A stretch of DNA of 52,500 nucleotides from Leishmania martiniquensis (Eukaryota; Euglenozoa; Kinetoplastea; Trypanosomatida; Trypanosomatidae), in the NCBI RefSeq assembly GCF_017916325.1, contig NC_090139.1, positions 397,501 through 450,000 of the forward strand, read 5' to 3'. The position numbers were made by a program, and so were the translations under genes. Position 1 is the stretch's first letter, and each line of letters opens with the position of its first letter. Positions 31,964 through 43,100 of the stretch are shown piece after piece. The notes beneath the pieces are model-generated. The model did no database searches, was not told the origin of the DNA, and was given only the letters and a program-made list of their open reading frames with translations.

Positions 31964-33807
31964 GGGAATGCCAAAGCCAAAGTGGTGCCTGCTTGACAGG
32001 GGTGAAAGGTGTGTGTGTGTGTCCCTCTGGAGGCGGATAGGGTAAGTCCTTCGGTGGCCCTTGGAACGAAGTGAATGCACATGGGGTAGTGCGGGGAAGG
32101 AAAAGGTAAACGTGCGCCGGTAGCAAAGGAGAAACAAAAAGGAATCGTCAGGCAAACAAGAGTGAAAAGATGAACGAGAACAGCATGAGCACGGTGAAAA
32201 GCACAGCACGCATACAGCGCAGAGCTCAGCCTGCTACTCTTGCACGTGCCAGCCACTAGAGGCATCACCATGCCTGCAGAGAGCCGCGTGAGCACTGCCG
32301 TAGTTGACATAAACCGTTAACGCAGTCAAGGTTGGCATAATACTCTGGACCATTGCCGATCTGAGCCGGCGCTCGCTTAGCTGACACACGCACTCAGCTA
32401 AGAGCACGCGTTCACCTCTACAGCACAGCAACGATTAAAGTGAAGACTACATTCGACGGTTCTGCAGATAACAAAAACCTGCGCTTACACCCTCAAAAGC
32501 AGCCACACTTGTGCTGTATCTTTTTCTTCTTCGTTTTCATTGCTCCATGGAGGACATATACTCGCACCCATGGGGGCACTGCACCTGCAACGCTCGCTAG
32601 AAAGATATAGGATAGCGCCCTCGTTAGGAAGAGAGGCATGAGAGGGCACTCACAGAAGAGAGAGAAGGAGAGGAGCCAAGACGGCCATGATGTACACCAA
32701 CGGAAAGCTGAGCTGCACGCACACACACACACACACAAGCACACGCACGCGCGCGCAGGGTGAAAAAGGGTGAGGGAGGGCCTCAGAGCAATTACAGCAG
32801 CACGTTCATACTCGAATAGTATGGGAAGTGACAAGAGAGCTGAAAAGTGCAGGGAAAAGCCTCGGCTCGCCTTCTCCCTTGTCAGCAAAGCTGTCTGCTT
32901 GCTGTTCGTGCGCGTGATCGTAACATGTCCCTGCTTTACCGTCGAGCTTCACGGTCTGTCCCCGTTCCACCTGCCTATCTTTGTGTCGACAAAAAAAAAG
33001 AAGTTCTTCGCTGCACACAGCTTGCGAAGAATAACCCGGCGCCAGGGAGAGACAAGGGGTACGAGGCGAAGCAGACACCGCTGTCACCTGAAGCGTGCGT
33101 TTCACTTTCCTCATATCCTGTGACACATCGTGCATCAGGCGCCTACGAAAAGAGGAAGGAAGAGAGGGAGAGAAGTATAATTTCATATGTACACAAACCA
33201 GAAAGAAAGGGGGAGCACCCCTGCAGGTTGTCTTCAGTCATCCAAATATCTGGTAGGCGAGAGATACGCAGGCGCATACACAGGCCGAAGAGCGCATGCC
33301 CGCGCCCACACAGTGCTGAAGACAAAGAGCAAAGTACCAGAAAGAGCGGACAAGGAGAAGGGTCGGGGTCCCTGTTTTTCCTCTCTACCCCCCCCCCACC
33401 ACCAACGGCACCTGTTTCGCTCTCACGGTCCCAACCGTCTCGCTAAAAAACCGCTAAGGAACGCATCATTAATGTCCTCTGCAGCCTCTGTGTGTCTGCG
33501 TATATGTACTCGTGTGTACATACGCTATGCACTACCCAGAAGAATCTCCTTATACGCACGAGCGCCGACTTTTCAACGGGAACGGTGATCCTTGCCTTCG
33601 AAAAAATGAAATGGTGGCAGAACAACGGGAAGCATAGGATGACTCATGAAGTGCGGGTGTGAGTGTGTATACACGCCTGCAACACCGAATAACAGCTCCC
33701 CCTCACGCACACGCACACTGACGAACGCCACACATAGAGAAAGGGTAAGAGCATAGTAGAGGGAAGCTGCTTAGGTATACGTCATGTCGCTTCTCTTCCT
33801 CCCGAGC
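31964..33807. other. intergenic region
   Basis: No gene is supported. CA-rich run at about 32719-32739, C run at about 33389-33397. Confidence 0.45.
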
Positions 33808-33984
33808 TCACAGGGAGGAAGAGAGGTAGTCGCCAACAGATCCTCTCCTGGGTACGTGGGTGAGATCGTCTGAACCACGAAGAAGCAGAAGGGGATCACT
33901 GTTTTGCCTTTCATCGCCCGCCAAAAGCTTGACACCTGTGGTACTCGGCAAGCTTCCCGCCTCGCTGGGAGCCTGTCGCTGCAT
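33808..33984 (-). CDS. possible small protein (58 aa), uncertain
   Basis: An ATG at 33984 opens 58 codons ending in TGA at 33808. The peptide (starting MQRQAPSEAGSL, with GVKLLAGDERQ and SDPLLLLRG) has a more protein-like residue mix than the chance frames around it, and a C/T-rich stretch with AG lies shortly upstream. The same frame stays open upstream without ATG to at least 34215, where it becomes very hydrophobic (Leu/Cys/Phe-rich), so it may instead be a remnant of a longer gene. No family is recognised. Confidence 0.25.
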   Translation of the reverse strand: MQRQAPSEAGSLPSTTGVKLLAGDERQNSDPLLLLRGSDDLTHVPRRGSVGDYLSSSL

Positions 33985-35508
33985 ATGGTCCCTCAGCTCG
34001 GAGAAAATGAACACACCGCGTTTTCTAGCGCTCAAAGGCTGCAAGAAAGCGATGTACAGCCCACAGAAAAGACAACTAACAAAGCGAAAAAGACAACACA
34101 GAAAGGGGGCGAAAGGGAGCCAAGCGACAAGACCAGCTACGCTATTGCAGCAGCTGGTGCAAACGAGCAGCACAAGCGTATGTAAGACAAAAAACAAAAC
34201 GGATAAGAGAAGCACTCACAAGCGCAGACTAAAGGACAAAGTGCTCACGCATACACGTACACGCAGAAGAATTCAAAAAGGACCAAGAGAAACAGACGAG
34301 CTCTCGCTCATGAAGCGAGACCAAAGCAGAAGAGGTGGAAAAAAAGAGCCAACGAGACAAGATGCATTGCTCTCTCTATTCCTCTTTGAGTGGTGGGGAA
34401 TAGAGGGAGGGGAGTTGGGTATGTCTGCAAAAGATAGTTCATGTTGGGGAAAAAAAACCGAATTCTCGATTTGTCTCGCAAGCTTATAGAAGTTTGGGTG
34501 AGCCTACATGGCTCTGTCTCTTTCAGCAGTTCAGACACTCAACACATGAGTGAAGAGAGGTAAAAGGTCTGTGCATTTGCACGCATATATAGATGTGCGA
34601 TAATGCATGAGAAAAACAGAAGGAATGGGGACGGGCACAGATTACCCAAAGAAACAAAGCAAAAAAAGAAAGAAGAGGGATCACTTTACTTTGAAGGCAG
34701 CGAATCATGATGGGGACTCCGCCACATCAGAGGAAACGAAAAAGAAGGCGCTAGTGTTACCTTGGGTATAATCATACTACGACCGAGCGTAACGTTGAGC
34801 AAACAGACGCGCGCACACACACGCGTGTGTGGAGAGGCGCAGCAGCTCAGACAGACGTCTTACGTGGTACTCTCGAACAAGGATTACAGACGAATAAGGG
34901 GTCTGGCGTATATACACAAGTATGCTGGCGGGAGGAGAAAGGAGGGAAAACGCGCAGAAAAAAAAGACCTCATAGCACAGGCCACCAAGGCGAATAAAGT
35001 AGGAAACAGGGTAAAGTTTTCCTTTGGATATATATATATAATTTCGCACAGACACACAAATACAAGGCGAGAAAGCGGTTAGAAGAAAAAGCAAAGGAGT
35101 AGCGGCAGGGTGATGAAAAAACATAAATAGCCGGAGGAAGGTGAAGAAAAGGGAGAGGGGGAGGAAGGAAGGCAATGCAAAGAGGAAAAGGTAACGTGAA
35201 AAATCGAAACCTAAAAAGCGCACAGAAAGAATCCACACACGAACTGTTTTGTCTCCCTGTAATTGTCGCAGTATACAAAGGGTGAAGGCAAGAAAAAAAT
35301 GGTACAGCATCCGCAGAGGGAATGGAAAGGAGGAGAGGTTGAAGGATGGGGGAGGGAAGGAGAGCGGAAACGAAAAACGAGAAAAGCTGAGAGATGAGAA
35401 CTAAGGGCATAGTCGGACGCCCTCACACAAATGTGTGCGTGTGTACTTGCTGTTCACAATTGCAAATGGGCAAGCACGCTTCCTCACACCTGCTCAGCGG
35501 CGGCAATC
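33985..35508. other. intergenic region downstream of CK1-like kinase
   Basis: No gene is supported. Plus strand is A/G-rich; an (AT)n run occurs at about 35028-35041. Includes the expected 3' UTR of the kinase gene. Confidence 0.45.
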
Positions 35509-36615
35509 TTATGCCTCGTGGTCACCGATACTGAAGATGTTCTCTGGGGGGTTGCTGCTGCCAAACCCAGAGAACATGCCCTTTCCATCGGCGCCGCTAA
35601 GCACGTTAGGCTGGTTTGCCGCGTTGGCGTTGGCAGGCGCAATCTCGTCCCGCGGCAAAAGCGGCTGACGAGCCGGCTTGCTGGGCTGCACGTTCCACTC
35701 AAAGACATAGTCCATCGTCTCACGGGGGCTCATCGAGTCTAAAACAGACTGCAGAAGAGCATGGCACATGTCATACTGCGGAGTCTCCGCAAACTCCATG
35801 TTTCGGGCGTAGAAGAGCAGGTGCTCGAACTCCTGAGGGCACTTGGCGCAAATCTGGCTATAGCTCAAATCAGCCTTGATCTGGCCAATCTTACGCTCCT
35901 TAGTCGATATGTCCTTGATGTTGAGGCCAGACCACGGCAGGCGACCGCGATACATGTAAATCATAATGTACACTAGCTGCTCTAGGTCGTCGCGGCGGCT
36001 TTGAGAGTACCCCTGGTGCGTCCGTAGCGAAGCAAAACGCGAAGTGCCCAGGAAGTACCGGCCAGTGAACATCTCACGGTGCTTGCCATCAGAGCCGATG
36101 AATTTGGAGCTGAGACCAAAGTCAATCAAGAAGATTCGATTCGAGAAGGAGCCCTTGCCCACGAGAAAGTTGTCCGTCTTGAGGTCCCGGTGCACATAGC
36201 CCACAGAGTGGATATACTCAAGGCGCGACAGCATCTGACTCGCCAACAAGATAGTCGTCTTGAGAGAAAAGCGACCCAACCTTTCGTGGATGTCCTCGAG
36301 CGACGCGCCGTGCATAGACATGATCAGCATGCGGTAGTCGCCCTCCTGCCCAAAGTACTTGAGTGTTGCAATGCCGGATATACCATCCTTCGTGGGGGTC
36401 TTCTGAATATCCTGCATCACGCGCGCCTCATGGAAGAGAAACGAGTTCCGGCCGTTATTCTTCTCCATCTTCACCGCCACCACCTCATTGTTGGACGTCT
36501 GCACAGCTGCGTAGACTTCGCCGAAGCCACCCTTGCCAAGGAGCTTTGTGAGAAAGAAGCGGCCTTGAAAGATAGACTTAATGACAGGTGCCGCCTCAGA
36601 CGATACCTCCGGCAT
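35509..36615 (-). CDS. casein kinase I-like serine/threonine kinase (368 aa)
   Basis: A protein kinase domain occupies about residues 18-300. Visible: glycine loop GKGGFGEV (27-34), ATP-anchoring Lys in VAVKM (49), catalytic HRDLKTDNFL (Asp144), DFG (166-168), and a CK1-type activation segment FLGTSRFASLRTHQG (around 189-202), which replaces the usual APE motif and defines the CK1 superfamily. It differs from canonical Leishmania CK1.1/CK1.2, which have HRDIKPDNF; the HRDLK form and the ~70-residue Ala/Asn/Pro/Gly tail suggest a divergent, TTBK/VRK-like member. It probably phosphorylates acidic Ser/Thr sites; its targets are unknown. The start is a true ATG at 36615, with a C/T-rich transcript-sense stretch at about 36665-36685. 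Confidence 0.93.
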   Translation of the reverse strand: MPEVSSEAAPVIKSIFQGRFFLTKLLGKGGFGEVYAAVQTSNNEVVAVKMEKNNGRNSFLFHEARVMQDIQKTPTKDGISGIATLKYFGQEGDYRMLIMSMHGASLEDIHERLGRFSLKTTILLASQMLSRLEYIHSVGYVHRDLKTDNFLVGKGSFSNRIFLIDFGLSSKFIGSDGKHREMFTGRYFLGTSRFASLRTHQGYSQSRRDDLEQLVYIMIYMYRGRLPWSGLNIKDISTKERKIGQIKADLSYSQICAKCPQEFEHLLFYARNMEFAETPQYDMCHALLQSVLDSMSPRETMDYVFEWNVQPSKPARQPLLPRDEIAPANANAANQPNVLSGADGKGMFSGFGSSNPPENIFSIGDHEA

Positions 36616-37586
36616 TGTGATCGGTGAAGCGCTCCTTCTCAGGTTGTATCAATGACACGAGTGTATGAGGGAGAGAAGGATAGCGGGATGGATCGCACGG
36701 TAAGCGTGAGAATTTCTGGGATTGCTACACTGATGAGCGCACTAGAGAAGGAGGAGGACGGACCGATAATGGCATGGGCCCCGCCACTAGTTTGACAATG
36801 GCACTGTCTTTATGCGTGCCGCCGTTCGCCGTTGTTTTGTGTGGGGGCTGCTGCAGAGATGGAGTGCGAACCCGAGTGTGTAGATGTGAAGCTCTGAAAA
36901 GAGGGGAAGGTGGTGAAAGACTTTGCTTCCCTTCAATTAAACCTCTGTCGAGGCGGGTTGGTGGGTATGGAAGCGGTTATTGTGGCACAGCAAGGGTCGT
37001 TTCCAACAAGTAAAGGATCGAGGAATGGCAAAAGGGGGTGGAGGCGGTCCGGGGAGCACACCATGCTGCTGCAGGGAAATGGTCGGAGAAAAAAGGAACG
37101 CTGGGGGTGCGGGGGGGGTGGAGGACAACAGCGACAGAAGCAAAGGTGGTAAACAACGCCTGCTCCTCGACAATCGGCGGATGCCACCGCGTTACTGCTT
37201 TCATCTTCCACGCCCCATGCCCAACAATGCAGCGCTGTTCCGCTAACAAAATGCAAACACCACCCATGGTCAGTAAGCCTATTAGCCTGCACAGCGTTCA
37301 CGAGAACATGGTGAACGCTTACTCGCCGCTCCACTCGTTTCCAGGCAAGAACTGGACAAGTGCACCGCGAAGAAACTCGTCGCCAAGTACTGTGAGCGAT
37401 TTGCTCCACATTATTTTCTTTCGATCTAGCGTTTCGTGCTGACGTGTGCGTCTATAGGCGCATGTGTGGAGACTCTCTTAACTCGACGCGCATGGTGCTT
37501 GAGGAAAAGCACGTACATAACTGGTAAAGAAAAAAAAAAGCAACACTGCAACGACAACAAAAATGGCCGCCAACTTGCTGCACCCT
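36616..37586. other. intergenic region
   Basis: No gene is supported. Region lies between the coiled-coil gene and the kinase; plus strand purine-rich with G runs near 37111-37119. Confidence 0.5.
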
Positions 37587-40500
37587 CTACAGTTGGCGCA
37601 GCTTTTCCAGTTGCTCCATAGCCGCGGGCCAGTACGATATGGGCAGTCGCCTCTCCAACTTAAAGTAGTTGCTCGGGTTCATTGACGTTGCTCGAAGTCC
37701 TTTGCACAGGTTCTCTTTCTCGACCGCCGGCGTCGTGCTCGTCGTCTCTGAAGAGCGCGGTGTCACTGGCAGGGAGTCGTCATCGTCGGCCATGTCCGCC
37801 CACGACTTTCCCTGAAGCTTTACCATGAGCGCAAAGCGGGGATCCGTCTCCATCTTGTGCGCCACCAGCTGCTTATGGTGCTCCTGGGCATACAGCTTTG
37901 CCTTTTTCGTCAAGGGATCGTACTCTTGTAAGATGAACTGCTGCAGCTCCGCCAGCGACATCTCTTCGCGGACGATCATAGAGTTTCGGTTGTTCTGGAG
38001 AATAGCGGTGAGGATCGTCGGAAATAGAATGTGCCGCGCATTGGAGAAGTAGGTGATGGGCAGCACATTCAGCATTGTGCCGAGGAGCGGCTTCTTCTTC
38101 CCCCAGCCCATCATATCTTGAAGCGGTGCATCGTCGAGGCATAGGTAACCGACAAGGAGGATGCACTCGTGCAAAGTCGCGCGCAAGTGGGAGTGCTTTC
38201 CAGCGAACTTCTGCGCATCCCCCGGATCTGGGATGCTGGCGCAGGGGAAGGGAGGAAAGGTGGCTAGGGTGATGCCGAACTGTAGTGCCTCCGCGAAGGA
38301 GCTATTGATGCCCTTCCCAGCCGCCCCTGAAGCCTCCTCCGCTGGGGGAATCGTCTCCAATTCCTCGAGGTGGCCATGGATAAACATGAAAAATCCATTG
38401 AGAACATGAAACAACTCTGTGCGAGTGATGAGTGCTGGAGGCGAGTCTGCCGAGGCAGTGCGCTTCATGCCGCCCTTCCTCTCTTGCGCCGCTTCCACGG
38501 AGGCCCCGGCGTCGGTGGAGCCGTCGTGCAGCAGCTCTTGGAACATCGTCAGCTGCCACCGCGCCAGAGTGTTGAGGGTACGGAACAGGCAAAACAGGAT
38601 GGTCACACGCTCGCTTGAAAGACTCGCATCAGCCTCCCGCAGCGGCGCGCCGTTCGGGGTGAGCATGTTCTGCAGCAGGGCAAAGAGGGACGTCGTAATT
38701 TGCTCAAACCACTGCCGCCTCACGTCTCCCTTTCGGCGAGTAACCACGCTCAGCTCCCTGTGAATGATGCAAAGGGCAATGTAGGCGAGCTGCAGCTCCT
38801 CCTCCTCGGTGCACGTTTCAACCACTGCGACGCACACCCGGTCAATCCCAAAGACCTCCATCTCGTTCAGCAGCTGGTCCCGAACCGGTGCTAGTTTGGC
38901 TGCCCCTTGCGCCTCGGAACAGATGCGCTCTAGGCACATACAGAGCACTTCCATTGTGCAGCGAAGAGCCTCGGCGTTGTGCTGAAGGACCAGCGAACGC
39001 GCCTCATCACGCAGACAAGCTAATAGCGAAACACTGCATCCGCTCTTGATGAAGTACAACACGTTCTCCTTGCCCTCCCTCTCGTCCGTGAACCACGACA
39101 GCAGCACATCCGTCGTCTGACGCATGACCGCAAACTCACGCGCTTTTCGAGCCTCTATAAGCATCTTGACTAGCGTCTCGAATGAGTTGAAGTAGCGCAC
39201 GAATTCGTAGTCTACATCTCCGAGAGTTGCAGCGGTGATTTCGCTCATAGGGTGCTTGCACTGCACCACCGATGACGCGGCCACGGCTGCGGCAAGGCGA
39301 CTGAATACAACCCGCAGCCTGCTGCGATTCAAATCCTTGGCAGAATGCGTTGACATCTTTTGATAGGTGTCGACATACACCTTGCCGTGATGCGCAGCCG
39401 TCGTGGACAGGCGGGCCATGCGAGACGCTTGCTGCTCCGCCTCCTGCTCCGACAGACGCGGCATCATCTCCTCCAACGTAGTTCGAGCATCCAGCTCCTT
39501 GTCACGCCGCTCCTTTGCCTCCCGCAGCTTTCGTTCCTGCCGCTCCAGCTTCTGTTGTCGCTTCTCTCGCTGCTCCTCCAACAGCTGGGCGCTCAGCTGA
39601 AACTTTTCCTCCGTCCTGCGGCTTTGTGCCTGGACTTCCGCAGTGGTGTCAACGTGGTGCTGTTGCACCTTCTTCTCCCACTCTCGTGCCTTCTGCTGCT
39701 TCGCTTCCAGATCGACTTTCTTCTGCTCGTCGACGCGGCGCAGATTGTCGACACGGTGCTGTTCGCGCTGCTGCTGTTTCTCCTGTCGCTCCTGGCTAAG
39801 GTTTCGGCGGCGCTCAGCGGCGGCCCGCACTGCCTCCTGCCGCTCCTGCGCCTGCTTTTGCAGCTTCTCCCGCATCTGTTCCTGGTTATGCTCCACATCG
39901 CTCATTTTCTTGTCTAGCAACAGCGCTTTATTCTGCTGCTGCAGCTCTTTTGTGAGCAGCACCTCCTCCACGCGGGAGTGCGCACGCTGCGCTTTCTGCC
40001 GAGTCTGCCGCCGCGCCTCCTCTGCACGGCGCACTCCGTTGTCCATCCGATCTTGCGTCTCCAGCCGCTGCTTTGCTTCCGCCTCCTCGCGCCGCGCTTT
40101 GGCGCGCAGGCTTCGGGCATCGGCCACCTCCGACTTCTGCTTGATCTCCTGCAGTATGTCGAAACGGCGTTCCTCTGCCTGCCTCTGACGTTCCTCCGCG
40201 CGCAGTGCGGAGGCGTACCGAGCAGCCTCCACGTCACCTCTTGTCTGGACGTCCGTCCGCACCGGCGAGCGCTTGGGCGACGGAAGCTTCTGCTTGAGCA
40301 GCGCCGCCTTGTAGTTTTGTGCGCCCTGGGTCATCGTGGAGGCGGAGCCGCGCACAGCCTCGCCTGCCCCATCGTCCAGCTCCCTGTTAGAAGGCGTCGC
40401 CAGCGCGTTCACCGATGTGCTCAACTGGTTGCGCATGGAAAGGTTCATTCGCCGTGCTTCGATGCGTCGCTCCACCTTGACGGTCTTGAGCGCCCTTAAA

Positions 40501-40832
40501 CAGTCCTCTGTTACCGCGATGAATTCATCTATGTCATGCAAATTGCCATGGTGTTCCAAGTTATAGAGAACCTCGTAGACGACGGACTTGAGCTTGCCAA
40601 TCAGCAAAAAGCTTGAAATGGGGTTGGAATCGCAGCCGTTGAGTACACCGTTGTTGCCCGCTGCACACGTACCTTGCTTGGGTGTACGAACGTCGGGGCA
40701 GTCAGCATCGCCGTTGTCGAGTTCAGCCGGCATCGTGCCCTGCGGCGGAGCACCCCGGCCACCTTCTGACATGAGGCCGATACTCGGAGAGCAAAGAGTG
40801 GCGAGACACCAGGGAGCAAAAAGAAGCCTCAT
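37587..40832 (-). CDS. large coiled-coil protein, possibly SCAPER-like
   Basis: Up to 1081 aa from the ATG at 40832. A transcript-sense pyrimidine tract with AG at 40783-40784 lies inside the first codons, so the better start is probably the ATG at 40772 (MSEGGRG), giving 1061 aa. A short helical module (KLKSVVYEVLYNLE ... CLRALK, near residues 60-100 of the shorter form) resembles the N-terminal domain of SCAPER (S-phase cyclin A-associated protein in the ER). A very long charged coiled coil rich in Glu, Arg, Gln and Lys follows, at about 190-460. The remaining ~550 residues look helical and repeat-like, with an acidic linker and a conserved-looking end (NYFKLERRLPISYWPAAMEQ). The SCAPER assignment rests on overall architecture and one short resemblance; a generic cytoskeletal or ciliary coiled-coil protein is the alternative. 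Confidence 0.85.
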   Translation of the reverse strand: MRLLFAPWCLATLCSPSIGLMSEGGRGAPPQGTMPAELDNGDADCPDVRTPKQGTCAAGNNGVLNGCDSNPISSFLLIGKLKSVVYEVLYNLEHHGNLHDIDEFIAVTEDCLRALKTVKVERRIEARRMNLSMRNQLSTSVNALATPSNRELDDGAGEAVRGSASTMTQGAQNYKAALLKQKLPSPKRSPVRTDVQTRGDVEAARYASALRAEERQRQAEERRFDILQEIKQKSEVADARSLRAKARREEAEAKQRLETQDRMDNGVRRAEEARRQTRQKAQRAHSRVEEVLLTKELQQQNKALLLDKKMSDVEHNQEQMREKLQKQAQERQEAVRAAAERRRNLSQERQEKQQQREQHRVDNLRRVDEQKKVDLEAKQQKAREWEKKVQQHHVDTTAEVQAQSRRTEEKFQLSAQLLEEQREKRQQKLERQERKLREAKERRDKELDARTTLEEMMPRLSEQEAEQQASRMARLSTTAAHHGKVYVDTYQKMSTHSAKDLNRSRLRVVFSRLAAAVAASSVVQCKHPMSEITAATLGDVDYEFVRYFNSFETLVKMLIEARKAREFAVMRQTTDVLLSWFTDEREGKENVLYFIKSGCSVSLLACLRDEARSLVLQHNAEALRCTMEVLCMCLERICSEAQGAAKLAPVRDQLLNEMEVFGIDRVCVAVVETCTEEEELQLAYIALCIIHRELSVVTRRKGDVRRQWFEQITTSLFALLQNMLTPNGAPLREADASLSSERVTILFCLFRTLNTLARWQLTMFQELLHDGSTDAGASVEAAQERKGGMKRTASADSPPALITRTELFHVLNGFFMFIHGHLEELETIPPAEEASGAAGKGINSSFAEALQFGITLATFPPFPCASIPDPGDAQKFAGKHSHLRATLHECILLVGYLCLDDAPLQDMMGWGKKKPLLGTMLNVLPITYFSNARHILFPTILTAILQNNRNSMIVREEMSLAELQQFILQEYDPLTKKAKLYAQEHHKQLVAHKMETDPRFALMVKLQGKSWADMADDDDSLPVTPRSSETTSTTPAVEKENLCKGLRATSMNPSNYFKLERRLPISYWPAAMEQLEKLRQL
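40783..40828 (-). promoter_or_regulatory. predicted trans-splice acceptor deciding the coiled-coil gene start
   Basis: A C/T-rich transcript-sense tract (about 40785-40828) ends at AG 40783-40784, eleven bases before the ATG at 40772. If used, the ATG at 40832 is outside the mRNA. Confidence 0.5.
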
Positions 40833-41931
40833 AGAGCGCACTGCGGCGCGCGTTCACACCTCTCAAGTCACTCGTACACAAAGAGACGAATGATCAAAGA
40901 TGGTCTTTACCGGGTATAAGAGCTATATGCGAATGTGTACGTCATGCCATCAACGGAGTGCAAAGAGCAGCATTCAAACCGAAACAAATGGGTGACGAGT
41001 AGCCTAGTGGTGGTGGTGGTGGGGAGGGGGGCAGTAGCCCACATAATTCAATGCGGTGCCTGCTGGGCATGCATCAAAACAAAGCGCCCTCTGGAGCACC
41101 GAGAATCAACTACGGCAACACCGACACGCAGCAGACTGCCTCTCGCACGGCATGCACTCGATGCCGATCTTCCTCAAAACACCGCCTGGCCTTCAAGCGG
41201 CCGCCGGAAGGCCGTGGCTAACATTGCGGCAGCATCCTAGTAGCCCAGGCACTGGGTACGTATCGCGCGAAAATCAAACGAGTTGAATTAAGGAGATCGG
41301 TACTAGCCCACTCACAGGCGCGAATAATAAAAAAATAACCCGTAGCAACGTGTCCAAGCCTTTTTCTTGATTGCTATAAGCTTCTGCTTAAGAGTAATTT
41401 GGGTAGATATTCGTCTCTGCTACATGCTAGCTGGCTCTCCGCCCTGCCGTCGTACCGCGCATTCCTGCACAGGAATGCTGCTTGCCGCCAGCAACCGTAC
41501 ATGGCAGAGAGACTGGAAGCCGTGTAAGGCGACAAGAGCAAGTAGGGCACGTTAGCGTGAGGCAGGCACTCTGTGAATCGGAATCGCTTGTGGGGGCTAC
41601 AGGCGTAGACAAACAGACACCACCTTTACCCGGATGGGGAAAATTACAAAACACAAGCTTCATAGCAAAGCGACACTGGAGAAAACGGGGAGTGAGATGA
41701 AGACAAAGCTTTCTCGAGTAGATATGCGAAAGGGACGAAAGAAACGATGATGAAAGGTAGAACAACACACCACCTAACCCCCCAAAAAAAAAGCACAAGA
41801 AAGGATGAGAAACGAAGACAATCTCCGGAGTAATGCAATAGCTACCGCGTCCGCCTTTTCTCAGCAGCACCTCACTCCACTAGCGTCTTCTATTCGCACT
41901 GAATCATCTACATGACACCTGCAGGAGACCC
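40833..41931. other. intergenic region downstream of actin
   Basis: No gene is supported. A GGT triplet run lies at about 41009-41023. The actin 3' UTR is expected in the right half. Confidence 0.5.
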
Positions 41932-43062
41932 TTAGAAGCATTTGTTGTGAACGATGCCTGGGCCAGACTCATCGTACTCGCTCTTCTTCACCCACATTGT
42001 CTGAAACGTTGTCAGCGACGACAGAATAGAACCGCCGATCCACACACTGTATTTGCGCTCCGGCGGCGCGACGACCTTCGGCTTAATCGACGAAGGCGCC
42101 AGGTTGGAGATCTCCTTCGCCAGGCGTTCCGGCAGGTGGCGGAACATGGTCGAGCCGCCTGAGAGCACGATGTTTCCATAGAGCTCACGGCGCACATCGA
42201 TGTCGCACTTGTTGATAGACTGGTACACCATCTCCGGAAACCCTGGTGCCTCATCGAGACCGATCAGCGATGGCTTAAACAGCACCTCTGGGCAACGGAA
42301 GCGCTGGTTGCCCACCATCATCACGTTGCCGTCCGGGAGTTCAAAGGCCTCTTCGTTAGCCGACTTGGCGCTGCTCGTCATCTCCTCCTCAAAGTCGAGC
42401 GCTACGTAGCACAGCTGCTCCTTCACGTTACGCACAATTTCTTTCTCAGCAGTCGTCGTGAAAGTCATGCCAGTTTCCATCATGATTTTCATCAGGTACT
42501 CGGTCAGGTCGCGACCGGCCATATCCACACGTCGCACCGCATGCGGCAGCGAGTAGCCCTCATAGATGGGCACGGTATGCGTTACGCCATCGCCTGCGTC
42601 CAGTACGATGCCGGTAGTGCGACCAGACGAGTAGAGCGACAGCACAGCTTGAATGCCAATGTACAGCGACGGCACGTTAAACGTCTCAAACATGATCTGC
42701 GTCATCTTCTCACGGTTCTGCTTTGGGTTCATCGGCGCCTCTGTCAGCAGCACGCTGTGCTGCTCAGGGTTGACGCGCAACTCATTGTAAAACGTGTGGT
42801 GCCAAATCTTCTCCATGTCGTCCCAGTTTGTCACAATACCGTGCTCGATCGGATACTTCAGCGACAGTACGCCACGTTTCGACTGCGCCTCATCACCAAC
42901 GTACACCGTCTTGTTGGCACTGCCCATCATGGCTTGCATGTTCTTTGGGCGGCCCACAATAGATGGAAAGACGTGGCGTGGTGCATCGTCGCCTGAGAAG
43001 CCGGCCTTCACCATGCCGGAGCCGTTATCGCACACGATCGCGTTCTGCTCGTAGTCGGCCAT
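41932..43062 (-). CDS. ACT: actin
   Basis: The protein is exactly 376 aa, the standard actin length, and the sequence is recognisable throughout. Visible signatures include the phosphate-1 loop [18 protein letters not shown] (about 12-29), [10 protein letters not shown], the [16 protein letters not shown] signature, the second phosphate loop [17 protein letters not shown], and the C-terminus [10 protein letters not shown]. Leishmania actin is known to be divergent, to form dynamic short filaments and to support flagellar assembly and trafficking. I chose the ATG at 43062; the frame is open 15 bases further but begins with TTG. It is the first gene of the leftward array, so the transcription start region should lie to its right. 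A transcript-sense pyrimidine stretch with AG lies immediately upstream (43071-43100) and another near 43926-43955. Confidence 0.99.
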   Translation of the reverse strand: MADYEQNAIVCDNGSGMVKAGFSGDDAPRHVFPSIVGRPKNMQAMMGSANKTVYVGDEAQSKRGVLSLKYPIEHGIVTNWDDMEKIWHHTFYNELRVNPEQHSVLLTEAPMNPKQNREKMTQIMFETFNVPSLYIGIQAVLSLYSSGRTTGIVLDAGDGVTHTVPIYEGYSLPHAVRRVDMAGRDLTEYLMKIMMETGMTFTTTAEKEIVRNVKEQLCYVALDFEEEMTSSAKSANEEAFELPDGNVMMVGNQRFRCPEVLFKPSLIGLDEAPGFPEMVYQSINKCDIDVRRELYGNIVLSGGSTMFRHLPERLAKEISNLAPSSIKPKVVAPPERKYSVWIGGSILSSLTTFQTMWVKKSEYDESGPGIVHNKCF

Positions 43063-43070
43063 TTTACCTG

Positions 43071-43100
43071 CTGACAAAAGAGAAAAGAGATTGAAAATGA
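43071..43100 (-). promoter_or_regulatory. possible trans-splice acceptor of actin
   Basis: A T/C-rich transcript-sense tract ends in AG at 43071-43072, 8 bases before the ATG. A second candidate tract at about 43930-43955 would give a much longer leader. Confidence 0.4.

Noticed and set aside
39360..40499. Plus-strand Leu/Arg/Cys-rich frames opposite the coiled-coil gene
   Set aside because: They are the complement of Glu/Lys/Arg/Gln coiled-coil codons; composition alone explains them.
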